DNA of 12,446 bases from Actinomycetota bacterium (GTDB lineage: Bacteria > Actinomycetota > Acidimicrobiia > Acidimicrobiales > Ilumatobacteraceae), in contig WLFB01000010.1 of the NCBI GenBank assembly GCA_009703975.1, positions 1-12,446 of the forward strand, given 5' to 3'. This document shows, one piece after another, positions 1 through 6,592 of this stretch. The stretch's first letter is position 1. The number at the start of each line of letters is the position of its first letter. The notes below the pieces were generated by a model, which worked only from the letters and a program-made list of their open reading frames with translations, was not told the origin of the DNA and did no database searches. The position numbers and the translations under genes are program-made.

Positions 1-605
1 CCTATCCGCCCCTAGTTGATTTTTTAAGGACCACAAACCATCACGTCGTTTACAACAATTACAATCTCGGTCATCGTGCACCATGGCTAAGTGGACTTGT
101 CCCTGAACTCGGTGATGATCGTTTTTTTATAATCTCCGATCCAGATGTTATTCCAGACAAAAATACTCCGAATGATGTATTCGAGGTTTTTGAAGAAGCT
201 TTTTTGATGAATCCAAAAATCGACAAAGTTGGATTCTCATTGCGAATTGACGATCTTCCAGATCACTACATTCACAAGCAGGACGTCATAACTTGGGAGT
301 CTCAATTTTGGCGAAAGAAATTATCAAACGGCTTTTATTCTGCACCTATTGATACAACTTTCGCGATGCATCGACCAGGTGGTGGGCATATAAATGCAAA
401 CTCATTGCGAAGTGCGCCACCATATCTGGCCAGACATTTGCCCTGGTACTACGATCTAAGCAAGCCATCGGCAGAAATTGACTACTACAACAAAAATGCT
501 GACCAGTTGATTTCTAATTGGAATAATGAAAATCTGCCCGCATCAGTCAAAGCCGTGCTTGTAAAACTCCGTGCGGAGAACATAGCCAGAGAGCAAAAAA
601 TTTAA
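1..605 (+). CDS. Putative GT-A-fold glycosyltransferase, 3' part (5' end outside window)
   Basis: The reading frame is open from base 3 to the TAA at 603-605, so the visible 200 residues are the C-terminal part of a longer protein whose start lies upstream. Residues 40-51 of the fragment (RFFIISDPDVIP) look like the strand plus Asp-X-Asp element that binds the metal and nucleotide sugar in GT-A glycosyltransferases. Further on are KVGFSLRIDDLP (75-86) and APIDTTFAM (114-122), which I associate with uncharacterised glycosyltransferase-like proteins of O-antigen-type clusters. There is no membrane segment, so it is probably cytoplasmic. Its stop overlaps the ATG of the ABC ATPase by one base (TAATG), which points to translational coupling and to a shared role in making the exported glycan. 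The sugar donor and acceptor cannot be told. An internal TTG/ATG near 204 could be mistaken for the start. The family call is from motif memory and is moderate. Confidence 0.62.
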   Translation, partial: YPPLVDFLRTTNHHVVYNNYNLGHRAPWLSGLVPELGDDRFFIISDPDVIPDKNTPNDVFEVFEEAFLMNPKIDKVGFSLRIDDLPDHYIHKQDVITWESQFWRKKLSNGFYSAPIDTTFAMHRPGGGHINANSLRSAPPYLARHLPWYYDLSKPSAEIDYYNKNADQLISNWNNENLPASVKAVLVKLRAENIAREQKI

Positions 606-1807
606 TGGAACAAAACGCAATAGTTGTAAAATCGTTATCAAAGAATTTTCGGCTTTATCACGAACGAAATCGATATATCAAAGCAGCATTATTGCGCGGT
701 CGCCGCGCCAAGTATGAAGAGTTTTTGGCCTTAAATGACGTTTCATTTGAAGTTGCACACGGAGCAACACTCGGGATAATCGGTTCAAATGGATCAGGCA
801 AAACAACAATGCTCAAGTGTTTGACTGGTATCTATACCCCAGACAAAGGCAGCATCAAGATTGATGGCAAACTTGCGGCGCTACTTGAACTTGGTGCTGG
901 GTTTCATCCAGAACTAACTGGATCAGAAAACATATATCTAAATGGCGCAATTTTGGGTATGTCGAAACGAGATGTGTTAGCCAAGTTTGACAGCATCGTC
1001 GAATTTGCTGGATTAGAGAGATTTATTAATACTCCCGTCAAGAACTTCTCATCGGGAATGGTCGTAAGGCTCGGCTTTTCGATTGCGGCACATGTTGAGC
1101 CCAAGATTTTGCTAATCGATGAAATTTTGTCTGTTGGCGATCAAGACTTTCAGCGAAAAAGTAGCGAAAAAATTGAAGAGTTCCGTCGCGAAGGCAGAAC
1201 AATCGTTGTAGTCAGCCACAGTCTCGGACTTGTTCAACAATTATGTAAAGAAGTTATCTGGCTCGAAAAAGGACAAATCAAACAAATTGGAAATGCGACG
1301 GATGTTATCTCGGCGTACACGGGCGGTAGTTACGCCCAGCACACCGAAAAAGACGATGAGTCTCGCGAGCGGTGGGGCACTGGTGACGCACGGATTAATT
1401 CTCTTGAGCTCCTAACGTCTGATGGTTCGCCAACTCAACGCATCGAGTCAGATAGTGCTGTAAAAATTCGTTGTGAGATGACTGCCCATACGCGCCTTGA
1501 ATCGCCAATTCTCAGAGTCAGCATCACAAAATTAAATGGTGACGTAATTTGGGCAACTTCAACACAACGTGGCACCAATACGGTTCGTGTTCTTGATGGA
1601 CCAGCAACTGCGATACTGGATATTCCAAAACTTGGCCTGCTCGAAGGCACTTACTATTTATCGGCGTCGATCTCTGACCCAACTGGCACAACAGACTTTG
1701 ATCATTGCCAAAACTGGGTGCGCTTCAACGTTCATAAAACGAACCTGTTTGACGAAGGAGTTTTATCGGTTACGTCAACTTGGTCTCTAGAGCGCCATCA
1801 CCGCTAA
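605..1807 (+). CDS. ABC exporter ATPase for polysaccharide or teichoic acid (Wzt/TagH type)
   Basis: This is the nucleotide-binding subunit of an ABC-2 exporter that moves lipid-linked polysaccharide across the cytoplasmic membrane. Of 400 residues, 1-240 form the ATPase: Walker A GSNGSGKTT (60-68), a degenerate signature NFSSGM (147-152) as is normal in this family, Walker B ILLIDE (168-173), D-loop SVGD and H-loop His205. The LELGAGFHPELTGSENIYLNG stretch (95-114) is typical of Wzt, TagH and RfbB proteins. Residues about 255-395 form a beta-rich C-terminal domain like the Wzt C-terminal region, which in known systems recognises the finished glycan. The gene starts on the ATG that overlaps the preceding stop. 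The likely permease partner lies just downstream but on the opposite strand, with only 10 bases between the two stop codons. The general class is firm; the exported polymer is unknown. Confidence 0.93.
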   Translation: MEQNAIVVKSLSKNFRLYHERNRYIKAALLRGRRAKYEEFLALNDVSFEVAHGATLGIIGSNGSGKTTMLKCLTGIYTPDKGSIKIDGKLAALLELGAGFHPELTGSENIYLNGAILGMSKRDVLAKFDSIVEFAGLERFINTPVKNFSSGMVVRLGFSIAAHVEPKILLIDEILSVGDQDFQRKSSEKIEEFRREGRTIVVVSHSLGLVQQLCKEVIWLEKGQIKQIGNATDVISAYTGGSYAQHTEKDDESRERWGTGDARINSLELLTSDGSPTQRIESDSAVKIRCEMTAHTRLESPILRVSITKLNGDVIWATSTQRGTNTVRVLDGPATAILDIPKLGLLEGTYYLSASISDPTGTTDFDHCQNWVRFNVHKTNLFDEGVLSVTSTWSLERHHR

Positions 1808-1817
1808 CTAAAACAAT

Positions 1818-2645
1818 TTAAAGTTCTTCGGCCAACCTACGTTTAAGTTTATTAAATGTTGCTAAACCAATAATAAGAGAGCTCGTCGCGGCAATTGCCA
1901 ACACAATCACATCATTCCAATTTGGTGATCTGCCGTTGTAAGTTGTTGCTCGAAAAGATCGAATAAATACTGCAGTCGGGTTCCAATAAAGAATTGAATG
2001 AATAGCGCTCGGTACTTTGCCATCAAACGTATGTGGATCATAAATAACTGGTGTCGCAAAAAACCAAAGTTGGTTGATTATTGTCCACAAATAAGGCAAA
2101 TCTCGAAAAAACACTGCGCTCACACTTAACACCAGAGCAACACCCATCGCAAAAACAGCCAAAAGAAACATCAGCAGGATTGTGACTGGTAACCAAGGCA
2201 AAATAAAACTTCCGGCGAGTGTGAGCGCGATGCACACGAGCGTCATTTCAATTGAAAACTGCACCGAGCAAAACAGCACTTGAGAGATAACTAGACTCTC
2301 ACGAGCAAAAGCGACTTTTCTCACCAAAGTCGTATTACTTAAAATTGATTGCAAACCGACACCGCACACAAGTGAAAAGAATCCCCAAGGGATCAACCCT
2401 GTTAATAAATACAAACCGTATGTCGTAATCCCCGACGGGTCACCGACTGGCGCTTGGGCACCAAAAAGCACACCAAAAACAAATGTATATATCGCCATCT
2501 GCGCAAGTGGGTTGAGCATCGACCACGACCACCCTAAAACCGAGCGCCGATATTTACTGCGAAGTTCACGCAATGTTAAGTTCCATAATAAGTTGCGTGA
2601 GTTCGCGATATCTCTTAGTTGCTGCATTGAGTTACAACTTACCAT
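1818..2645 (-). CDS. ABC-2 type polysaccharide/teichoic acid export permease (Wzm/TagG type)
   Basis: This is the membrane subunit expected to pair with the convergent Wzt-type ATPase and to form the channel for a lipid-linked glycan. At 275 residues it has the usual family length. The N-terminal amphipathic segment LLWNLTLRELRSKYRRSVLG (19-38) is the conserved cytoplasmic coupling region, followed by WSMLNPL and about six hydrophobic segments (roughly 45-63, 78-98, 118-145, 150-178, 187-203, 245-263). The motifs FFRDLPYL (179-186), TPVIYD (198-203) and WNPTAVFI (221-228) are typical of ABC-2 exporters. The ATG at 2645 is used here; a second Met at codon 7 (2627) is possible because homologues often begin close to the amphipathic helix. 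It is divergent from the coiled-coil gene and convergent with its ATPase, which is unusual because such pairs are usually co-transcribed. Confidence 0.92.
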   Translation of the reverse strand: MVSCNSMQQLRDIANSRNLLWNLTLRELRSKYRRSVLGWSWSMLNPLAQMAIYTFVFGVLFGAQAPVGDPSGITTYGLYLLTGLIPWGFFSLVCGVGLQSILSNTTLVRKVAFARESLVISQVLFCSVQFSIEMTLVCIALTLAGSFILPWLPVTILLMFLLAVFAMGVALVLSVSAVFFRDLPYLWTIINQLWFFATPVIYDPHTFDGKVPSAIHSILYWNPTAVFIRSFRATTYNGRSPNWNDVIVLAIAATSSLIIGLATFNKLKRRLAEEL

Positions 2646-2664
2646 TACTTCAAACGAGTAAGGT

Positions 2665-2670
2665 TAAAAT
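2665..2670 (+). promoter_or_regulatory. Probable -10 element of a leaderless promoter
   Basis: TAAAAT fits the TANNNT -10 pattern and its last T is seven bases before the ATG at 2678, so transcription would begin at or next to the A of the start codon. No Shine-Dalgarno sequence is visible before the ATG. It supports 2678 as the start of the coiled-coil gene. No clear -35 box is seen. It lies in the 32-base divergent gap, so the permease promoter must overlap it or lie very near. Confidence 0.5.
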
Positions 2671-2677
2671 CAAACAT

Positions 2678-3082
2678 ATGGACGACAATAAAAATGCTTC
2701 CGCAGAGCTTTCGGTTACAGATTTAAACTCTGAACTTGAATCAGTGCGGAGCAAATTGCAAATCGCGGAGCAAAAGATAATGCAACTTGAATTGTCTCTC
2801 TTGCAATCACGAGATTTTTCGATTGGTGCAGCAGCTGAAGTGGGTGAAGTCAAAGTTGGTCATGTCAAGACCATTGAACAATTGAAAGACGCCAATATTC
2901 ATATCAAAAGTCATCTTGCACATATCAAACGACTTGAAGAAGCAATGATGGAGTTGAATCGAGCAAGTGCTTTGAATCGAGCAAGATCAGCAGAATTAGA
3001 CCGGGTTTACAATTCGGCTTCGTGGAAAATCGGCAGATTTGTAATGATTCCAGTGCGAATATTGCGCAAAATTATTAACTAA
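2678..3082 (+). CDS. Coiled-coil protein of a glycosyltransferase cluster
   Basis: The protein has 134 residues. Residues 10-46 and about 62-110 show heptad-like spacing of Leu/Ile in charged sequence, which predicts two coiled-coil helices around a break, RDFSIGAAAEVGEVK (45-59). The tail VYNSASWKIGRFVMIPVR (110-127) is a Ser-Trp-Lys-Ile-Gly-Arg motif that I recall from the end of coiled-coil regions fused in front of GT2 domains in actinobacterial glycan genes; the basic, hydrophobic C-terminus may sit on the membrane. The stop is followed after two bases by the ATG of a tandem GT2 glycosyltransferase, so the two are almost surely co-translated and may work as one complex. The frame stays open upstream to about 2573, but that extension overlaps the divergent permease gene; the ATG at 2678 with its -10 box is preferred. 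No enzymatic motif is visible; a scaffold or length-control role is inference only. Confidence 0.72.
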   Translation: MDDNKNASAELSVTDLNSELESVRSKLQIAEQKIMQLELSLLQSRDFSIGAAAEVGEVKVGHVKTIEQLKDANIHIKSHLAHIKRLEEAMMELNRASALNRARSAELDRVYNSASWKIGRFVMIPVRILRKIIN

Positions 3083-3084
3083 AA

Positions 3085-4638
3085 ATGAAACCGTTGTTTA
3101 GCGTAATCACGCCGGTTTATAACCCTCCGCAATATGCGTTTGAGAAATGCATTGAAACAGTTTTTGCCCAAGAATTTAAAGATTGGGAGTGGTGTCTCGT
3201 TGATGACTGTTCGACCGCTCCATGGGTTAAGAATCGATTAAACGAACTCCAGGCACTAGATCAACGCGTCAAAGTTTACTTCCGATCCGAAAATGGAGGC
3301 ATCGTTGCGGCTTCAAACGACGCGATCTCTCTGGCGTCTGGTGATTTCATTGTGTTACTTGATAACGACGATGAACTTCACCTTGAGGCACTTGAAGAAG
3401 TTGCAAAGAGTATCGAGGCGAATCCAAATGTCGACTATCTATATTCAAATGAAGACAAAATTACTGAAGATGGCGAACACTTTGACGAATTTGTCAAACC
3501 AGATTGGTCTCCAGAACGATTTCTGGCTCAAAATTATTGCTCGCATTTATCGGTGATACGAACTTCTCTTGTCAACCAAGTGGGTCGATTTAAAACTGGT
3601 TTTGATGGCGCCCAAGACTATGACTTGTTTTTGCGAATTACCGAGCGAACAAAGAACATCGTGCACATACCAAAGGTTTTGTATCACTGGAGGACAGTTC
3701 CTGGATCAACAGCTTCGGCGAATAACGCCAAGCTATACGCCTACACGGCTGCTGCCAAAGCAGTTGATGAACATCTGAAACGGCGGCGAATAGTAGCCGA
3801 CGTGAGTTTTGATCAAACACGTTCTCTCGTGTCAGTTAAACGTCATGTGATCAATCATCCAAAGATTTCTATCATCATCCCAACTTGTGGAACACGAAAG
3901 TCTGTTTTCGGAGTAGACACATGCCTTGTAGTCAATGCTGTTGAAAGCATTGAGCGTAAATCTTCGTACACGAACTTCGAGATAATCGTCGTCGTAGATA
4001 AAGGCACACCACAACAAGTAATCACTGACCTCAAGACCGTGTGCCCAAATCGTTTGAAAATAATTGATTATGATAAGCCATTTAATTTTTCTGACAAATG
4101 TAATGTTGGGGTGGTCAACAGCGATGCTCCGCTGATCTTGATGCTTAACGACGACACTGAAGTGATTAGCCCAGACTGGCTAGAGACAATGGTTGGTCAC
4201 ATAACTGAAGAAGATGTGGCGATGGTTGGACCACTTCTACTTTATGAAGATGGAAGAATTCAAAGTGCAGGACACTCGAATACTCATTCGTTGCATAATT
4301 TCTGCGCCGGATATTCAAGCAATGATTTTGGCCATTTCAGAATGCTTAAACTTGCCCGCGAAGTTAGCGGGCTCACCGGGGCATGCGCGCTGATTAAACG
4401 TGACGCATACTTCGAAGTTGGTGGCATGAGTGAGATATTCCCGTTGGCTTTTAATGACTGCGATATTGCATTCAAATTTTTAGAACTTGGCTACCGCTTA
4501 ATTTGGACACCGAATGCTCGGCTCTTTCACTTTGAGACCGCGTCACGACCTGCTCACGTCAAACCATCAGAAGTTAAATTGATAATGAGTCGCTGGGGAC
4601 GCAAAATCAATAACGATGACTACTGCAAGATTCATTAA
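3085..4638 (+). CDS. Glycosyltransferase with two GT2 domains
   Basis: This 517-residue cytoplasmic enzyme has two GT-A/GT2 domains in tandem. Domain 1 (about 4-235) starts FSVITPVYNPP, carries the nucleotide-binding LVDDCST (38-44), the metal-binding DNDDE (93-97), SNEDKI (121-126) and GAQDYDL (175-181), the likely acceptor/base region. Domain 2 (about 258-490) starts ISIIIPTCG, has LNDDTEV (354-360) as its Asp-X-Asp element, and ends with FNDCDIAFKFLELGYRLIWT (457-475). Both metal sites look intact, so both domains may be active, as in bifunctional enzymes that add two sugars in alternation. There is no transmembrane segment. It starts two bases after the coiled-coil gene and in another frame, so the pair is one operon. 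It ends nine bases before the convergent tRNA-Leu. It probably extends the glycan exported by the neighbouring ABC system; donor sugars are unknown. Confidence 0.92.
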   Translation: MKPLFSVITPVYNPPQYAFEKCIETVFAQEFKDWEWCLVDDCSTAPWVKNRLNELQALDQRVKVYFRSENGGIVAASNDAISLASGDFIVLLDNDDELHLEALEEVAKSIEANPNVDYLYSNEDKITEDGEHFDEFVKPDWSPERFLAQNYCSHLSVIRTSLVNQVGRFKTGFDGAQDYDLFLRITERTKNIVHIPKVLYHWRTVPGSTASANNAKLYAYTAAAKAVDEHLKRRRIVADVSFDQTRSLVSVKRHVINHPKISIIIPTCGTRKSVFGVDTCLVVNAVESIERKSSYTNFEIIVVVDKGTPQQVITDLKTVCPNRLKIIDYDKPFNFSDKCNVGVVNSDAPLILMLNDDTEVISPDWLETMVGHITEEDVAMVGPLLLYEDGRIQSAGHSNTHSLHNFCAGYSSNDFGHFRMLKLAREVSGLTGACALIKRDAYFEVGGMSEIFPLAFNDCDIAFKFLELGYRLIWTPNARLFHFETASRPAHVKPSEVKLIMSRWGRKINNDDYCKIH

Positions 4639-4647
4639 CTAAATTTG

Positions 4648-4730
4648 TGAGCGAGGGGGGACTTGAACCCCCACGTCCTTACGAACACTGGCACCTGAAG
4701 CCAGCGCGTCTGCCATTTCGCCACTCGCCC
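4648..4730 (-). tRNA. tRNA-Leu (anticodon CAG)
   Basis: On the minus strand the 83 bases fold as a class II tRNA. The acceptor stem GGGCGAG/CTCGCTC has seven pairs with one G-T, the anticodon stem is CTGGC/GCCAG around the loop TTCAGGT (anticodon CAG at 4695-4697), there is a long variable arm, and the T arm is GGGGG-TTCAAGT-CCCCC. The discriminator is A, as required for leucine tRNA. The next genomic bases are CAA, so the CCA tail is not encoded and must be added by tRNA nucleotidyltransferase. In mycobacteria a tRNA-Leu also sits beside fhaA, so this placement is a conserved actinobacterial arrangement. Confidence 0.96.
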
Positions 4731-4743
4731 GAATGGACTTCTG

Positions 4744-4749
4744 ACCCTA
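4744..4749 (-). promoter_or_regulatory. Possible -10 element for tRNA-Leu
   Basis: Read on the minus strand, TAGGGT fits TANNNT and lies 13 bases before the mature tRNA 5' end, so a start about seven bases downstream would give a 5' leader of a few bases for RNase P to remove. No convincing -35 box is visible. It shares the 55-base gap with the divergent fha promoter. Confidence 0.35.
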
Positions 4750-4773
4750 ACAGTTATGTCGCGTCTAGTGGCG

Positions 4774-4779
4774 TAGAAT
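4774..4779 (+). promoter_or_regulatory. Probable -10 element of a leaderless promoter for fha-pstP-pknB
   Basis: TAGAAT is a good TANNNT hexamer six bases before the ATG at 4786. Its TAG is also an in-frame stop for the FHA reading frame, so translation cannot begin further upstream and 4786 is fixed as the first ATG. There is no Shine-Dalgarno between, which fits a leaderless mRNA. This would be the main promoter of the three-gene kinase operon. Confidence 0.55.
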
Positions 4780-4785
4780 TGTTGC

Positions 4786-5472
4786 ATGTTTGCGCGTGCC
4801 TACGCCACTTCGATCAGGCCAATTTCTCTCGGCAGGCAACTTATTGGTTTACTTGATCAATCTGCCACGAATGGCTCACTTTCAAGCACATACGTGATTT
4901 GTTTACATAGTGACGATCTAGCGGCATTTGCGGATGTTGAGCAACATCTTGTTCGCGAACTAATTGATGCCGCGACACAACATTGCAAGCAAAGCGGTTA
5001 CCAGCATGGAGATCAGATTTCTGTTGTTTTGCGAGCTGAAGACACAATTAAACGTGGCACATTTCAGATCAAAAACAGCGGCCAACACGCGGTAAAAAAT
5101 CCACCCGTTGAAATCAAACCTTCAATCGTTCAAGTATCAATAGCGCAACCCGAACCAACCCCGCCAATAATCACGTCTAAAACACTGGCCGCCCACGCTG
5201 CATTGGTTTTAGCGACTGGGCAACGATTCGAATTAACTGGAGACTCGGTCAAGATTGGCAGACATGAAAGTTGTGCGATCGTCTTCGCCGACAGCAATGT
5301 CAGCCGTGTGCACGCCCAACTTCAACGTGAGCTAACCGGCTGGTTGGTAGTCGATTTAGGCAGTACGAATGGAGTGAAGGTAAACGGCACAAAAATTTTA
5401 AAGGAAAAACTGCTTGCTGATGGTGACGAACTTACATTCGGCACATCTACAGCGCGGTTTGTAGCCTCATAA
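4786..5472 (+). CDS. fhaA: FHA-domain phosphothreonine-binding protein, compact FhaA type
   Basis: The protein has 228 residues. Residues 1-98 resemble the FhaA N-terminal domain (DUF3662): FARAYATSIRPISLGRQL at the start, YVICLHSDDLAAF (36-48) and GYQHGDQISVVL (71-82). A Pro-rich linker (about 103-130) leads to a C-terminal FHA domain (about 147-226) with the expected phosphothreonine-binding residues: Gly-Arg 158-159, Ser173, His176, and Asn195 in STNG. FhaA of Mycobacterium is over 500 residues, so this is a short form with a much reduced linker and a slightly shorter N-terminus; an in-frame TAG at 4774 rules out a longer start. It probably reads PknB-phosphorylated threonines on envelope proteins. 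It is first in an operon with pstP (one base between them) and pknB. In the usual order the gene next to pstP is fhaB, so this one protein may cover both roles (inference). Confidence 0.85.
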   Translation: MFARAYATSIRPISLGRQLIGLLDQSATNGSLSSTYVICLHSDDLAAFADVEQHLVRELIDAATQHCKQSGYQHGDQISVVLRAEDTIKRGTFQIKNSGQHAVKNPPVEIKPSIVQVSIAQPEPTPPIITSKTLAAHAALVLATGQRFELTGDSVKIGRHESCAIVFADSNVSRVHAQLQRELTGWLVVDLGSTNGVKVNGTKILKEKLLADGDELTFGTSTARFVAS

Positions 5473-5473
5473 A

Positions 5474-6589
5474 GTGACAATCTTCATTCGTTGGGGTGCG
5501 TTCAGCGACACCGGGGTTCTGCGTTTGCAAAATGAAGACGCAGTGCTGGCGCGAGAAGGTTTGTTCGTAGTTGCTGACGGTATGGGTGGACATAATGCGG
5601 GCGAAGTAGCGAGCGCAATGGCAATTAAATTTCTTGGTGCTGCGCAGTCCAGCGGAATTGCCGATGCACAGCAACTCAATTCAATCATTAAAGAAGTCAA
5701 CGAAAAAATATTTCAGGCGGCAAACGGACAAACCGATCAAAGAGGCATGGGTACCACGCTTACAGCCTTAGCGATAACGCCAACTAATAAATCAAAATCC
5801 GAAAATGATTCTAAATCTGTGACCGTTGCGAATATCGGCGACTCTCGTACTTACTTATTGAGGGCTGGAGAATTTAGACAAGTAAGTGTTGACCACTCTT
5901 ACGTACAAGAACTTGTCAGTGAAGGTTTAATAACTCGTGACGAAGCGCGAACCCATGCCCGACGAAATATTGTCACGCGCGCATTGGGCATTGAGCCAAC
6001 AGTCGGAGTCGACACATGGACACTTCCCCTTATTGCAGGCGATAGATATCTTTTATGTAGTGATGGTTTAGTTGACGAAGTTACAGATATAGATATTGAG
6101 ACTTGTTTAAAGCTAAATTCAGACCCTCAGCAGACTGCAAATAAACTCGTCGAAATGGCCAATAAAAATGGTGGCCGAGACAACACCACAGTAATTGTTG
6201 TCGATGTGTTGGATAAAGACAACAAAGTAGTCAGTAAGCCAGTTGACTCTACGCTTTTGAAACCTGAAGTTAATTTTTCATTTCGTAAATTAATTATTTC
6301 AGTTGTGGTTGCGGTTGTCGCTTTAGTTACTTCAGTTGTCACAACTTCTTACGCACGTAGCGGATACTTCGTAGCTTACGAAGACGAAACTCCGGCAGCA
6401 CGCGTATTGATTTACCAAGGCAAAGAGTTTCTTTGGTTTAATCCAACTATTGAAGCCGATAGCACTCTCATTCGATCTGATCTGAATTTGGTGCTAGATG
6501 CAGAAATTGTTACTAGGCCAGATTTTTCTTCGCCAACTGATGTACAGAAATATGTCAATCAAATACGTGAAGTTGTTGACGGAAATTAA
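5474..6589 (+). CDS. pstP: PP2C-family Ser/Thr protein phosphatase
   Basis: This membrane-anchored metal-dependent phosphatase removes phosphate from PknB and its substrates. Residues 1-246 hold the PP2C motifs in order: RLQNEDA (17-23), VVADGMGGHNAGEVAS (32-47) with metal ligands Asp35 and Gly36, GMGTTLTAL (91-99), VANIGDSRTYLL (118-129), DHSYVQELV (140-148), VTRALG (167-172), LLCSDGL (193-199) with Asp197, and GGRDNTT (233-239) with Asp236. A juxtamembrane linker leads to one transmembrane helix at about 272-292 and an external tail of about 80 residues, as in mycobacterial PstP. The start is GTG at 5474, one base after the fha stop; the motif distances fit the family. pknB begins three bases after its stop. 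The usual next genes, rodA and pbpA, are not here. Confidence 0.95.
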   Translation: MTIFIRWGAFSDTGVLRLQNEDAVLAREGLFVVADGMGGHNAGEVASAMAIKFLGAAQSSGIADAQQLNSIIKEVNEKIFQAANGQTDQRGMGTTLTALAITPTNKSKSENDSKSVTVANIGDSRTYLLRAGEFRQVSVDHSYVQELVSEGLITRDEARTHARRNIVTRALGIEPTVGVDTWTLPLIAGDRYLLCSDGLVDEVTDIDIETCLKLNSDPQQTANKLVEMANKNGGRDNTTVIVVDVLDKDNKVVSKPVDSTLLKPEVNFSFRKLIISVVVAVVALVTSVVTTSYARSGYFVAYEDETPAARVLIYQGKEFLWFNPTIEADSTLIRSDLNLVLDAEIVTRPDFSSPTDVQKYVNQIREVVDGN

Positions 6590-6592
6590 TAT

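Noticed and set aside
204..605. A self-contained 133-residue gene starting at TTG 204 or ATG 207
   Set aside because: The frame is open without a stop back to base 3 and the upstream residues carry the conserved SDPDVIP element, so this is an internal codon of a larger gene.
2573..2677. N-terminal extension of the coiled-coil protein to about 2573
   Set aside because: It would overlap the divergent permease start by over 70 bases. A well-placed -10 box and ATG at 2678 give a better start.
4647..4856. Plus-strand open frame of about 69 codons
   Set aside because: It runs antisense across the tRNA-Leu and into fha in another frame; no family resemblance.
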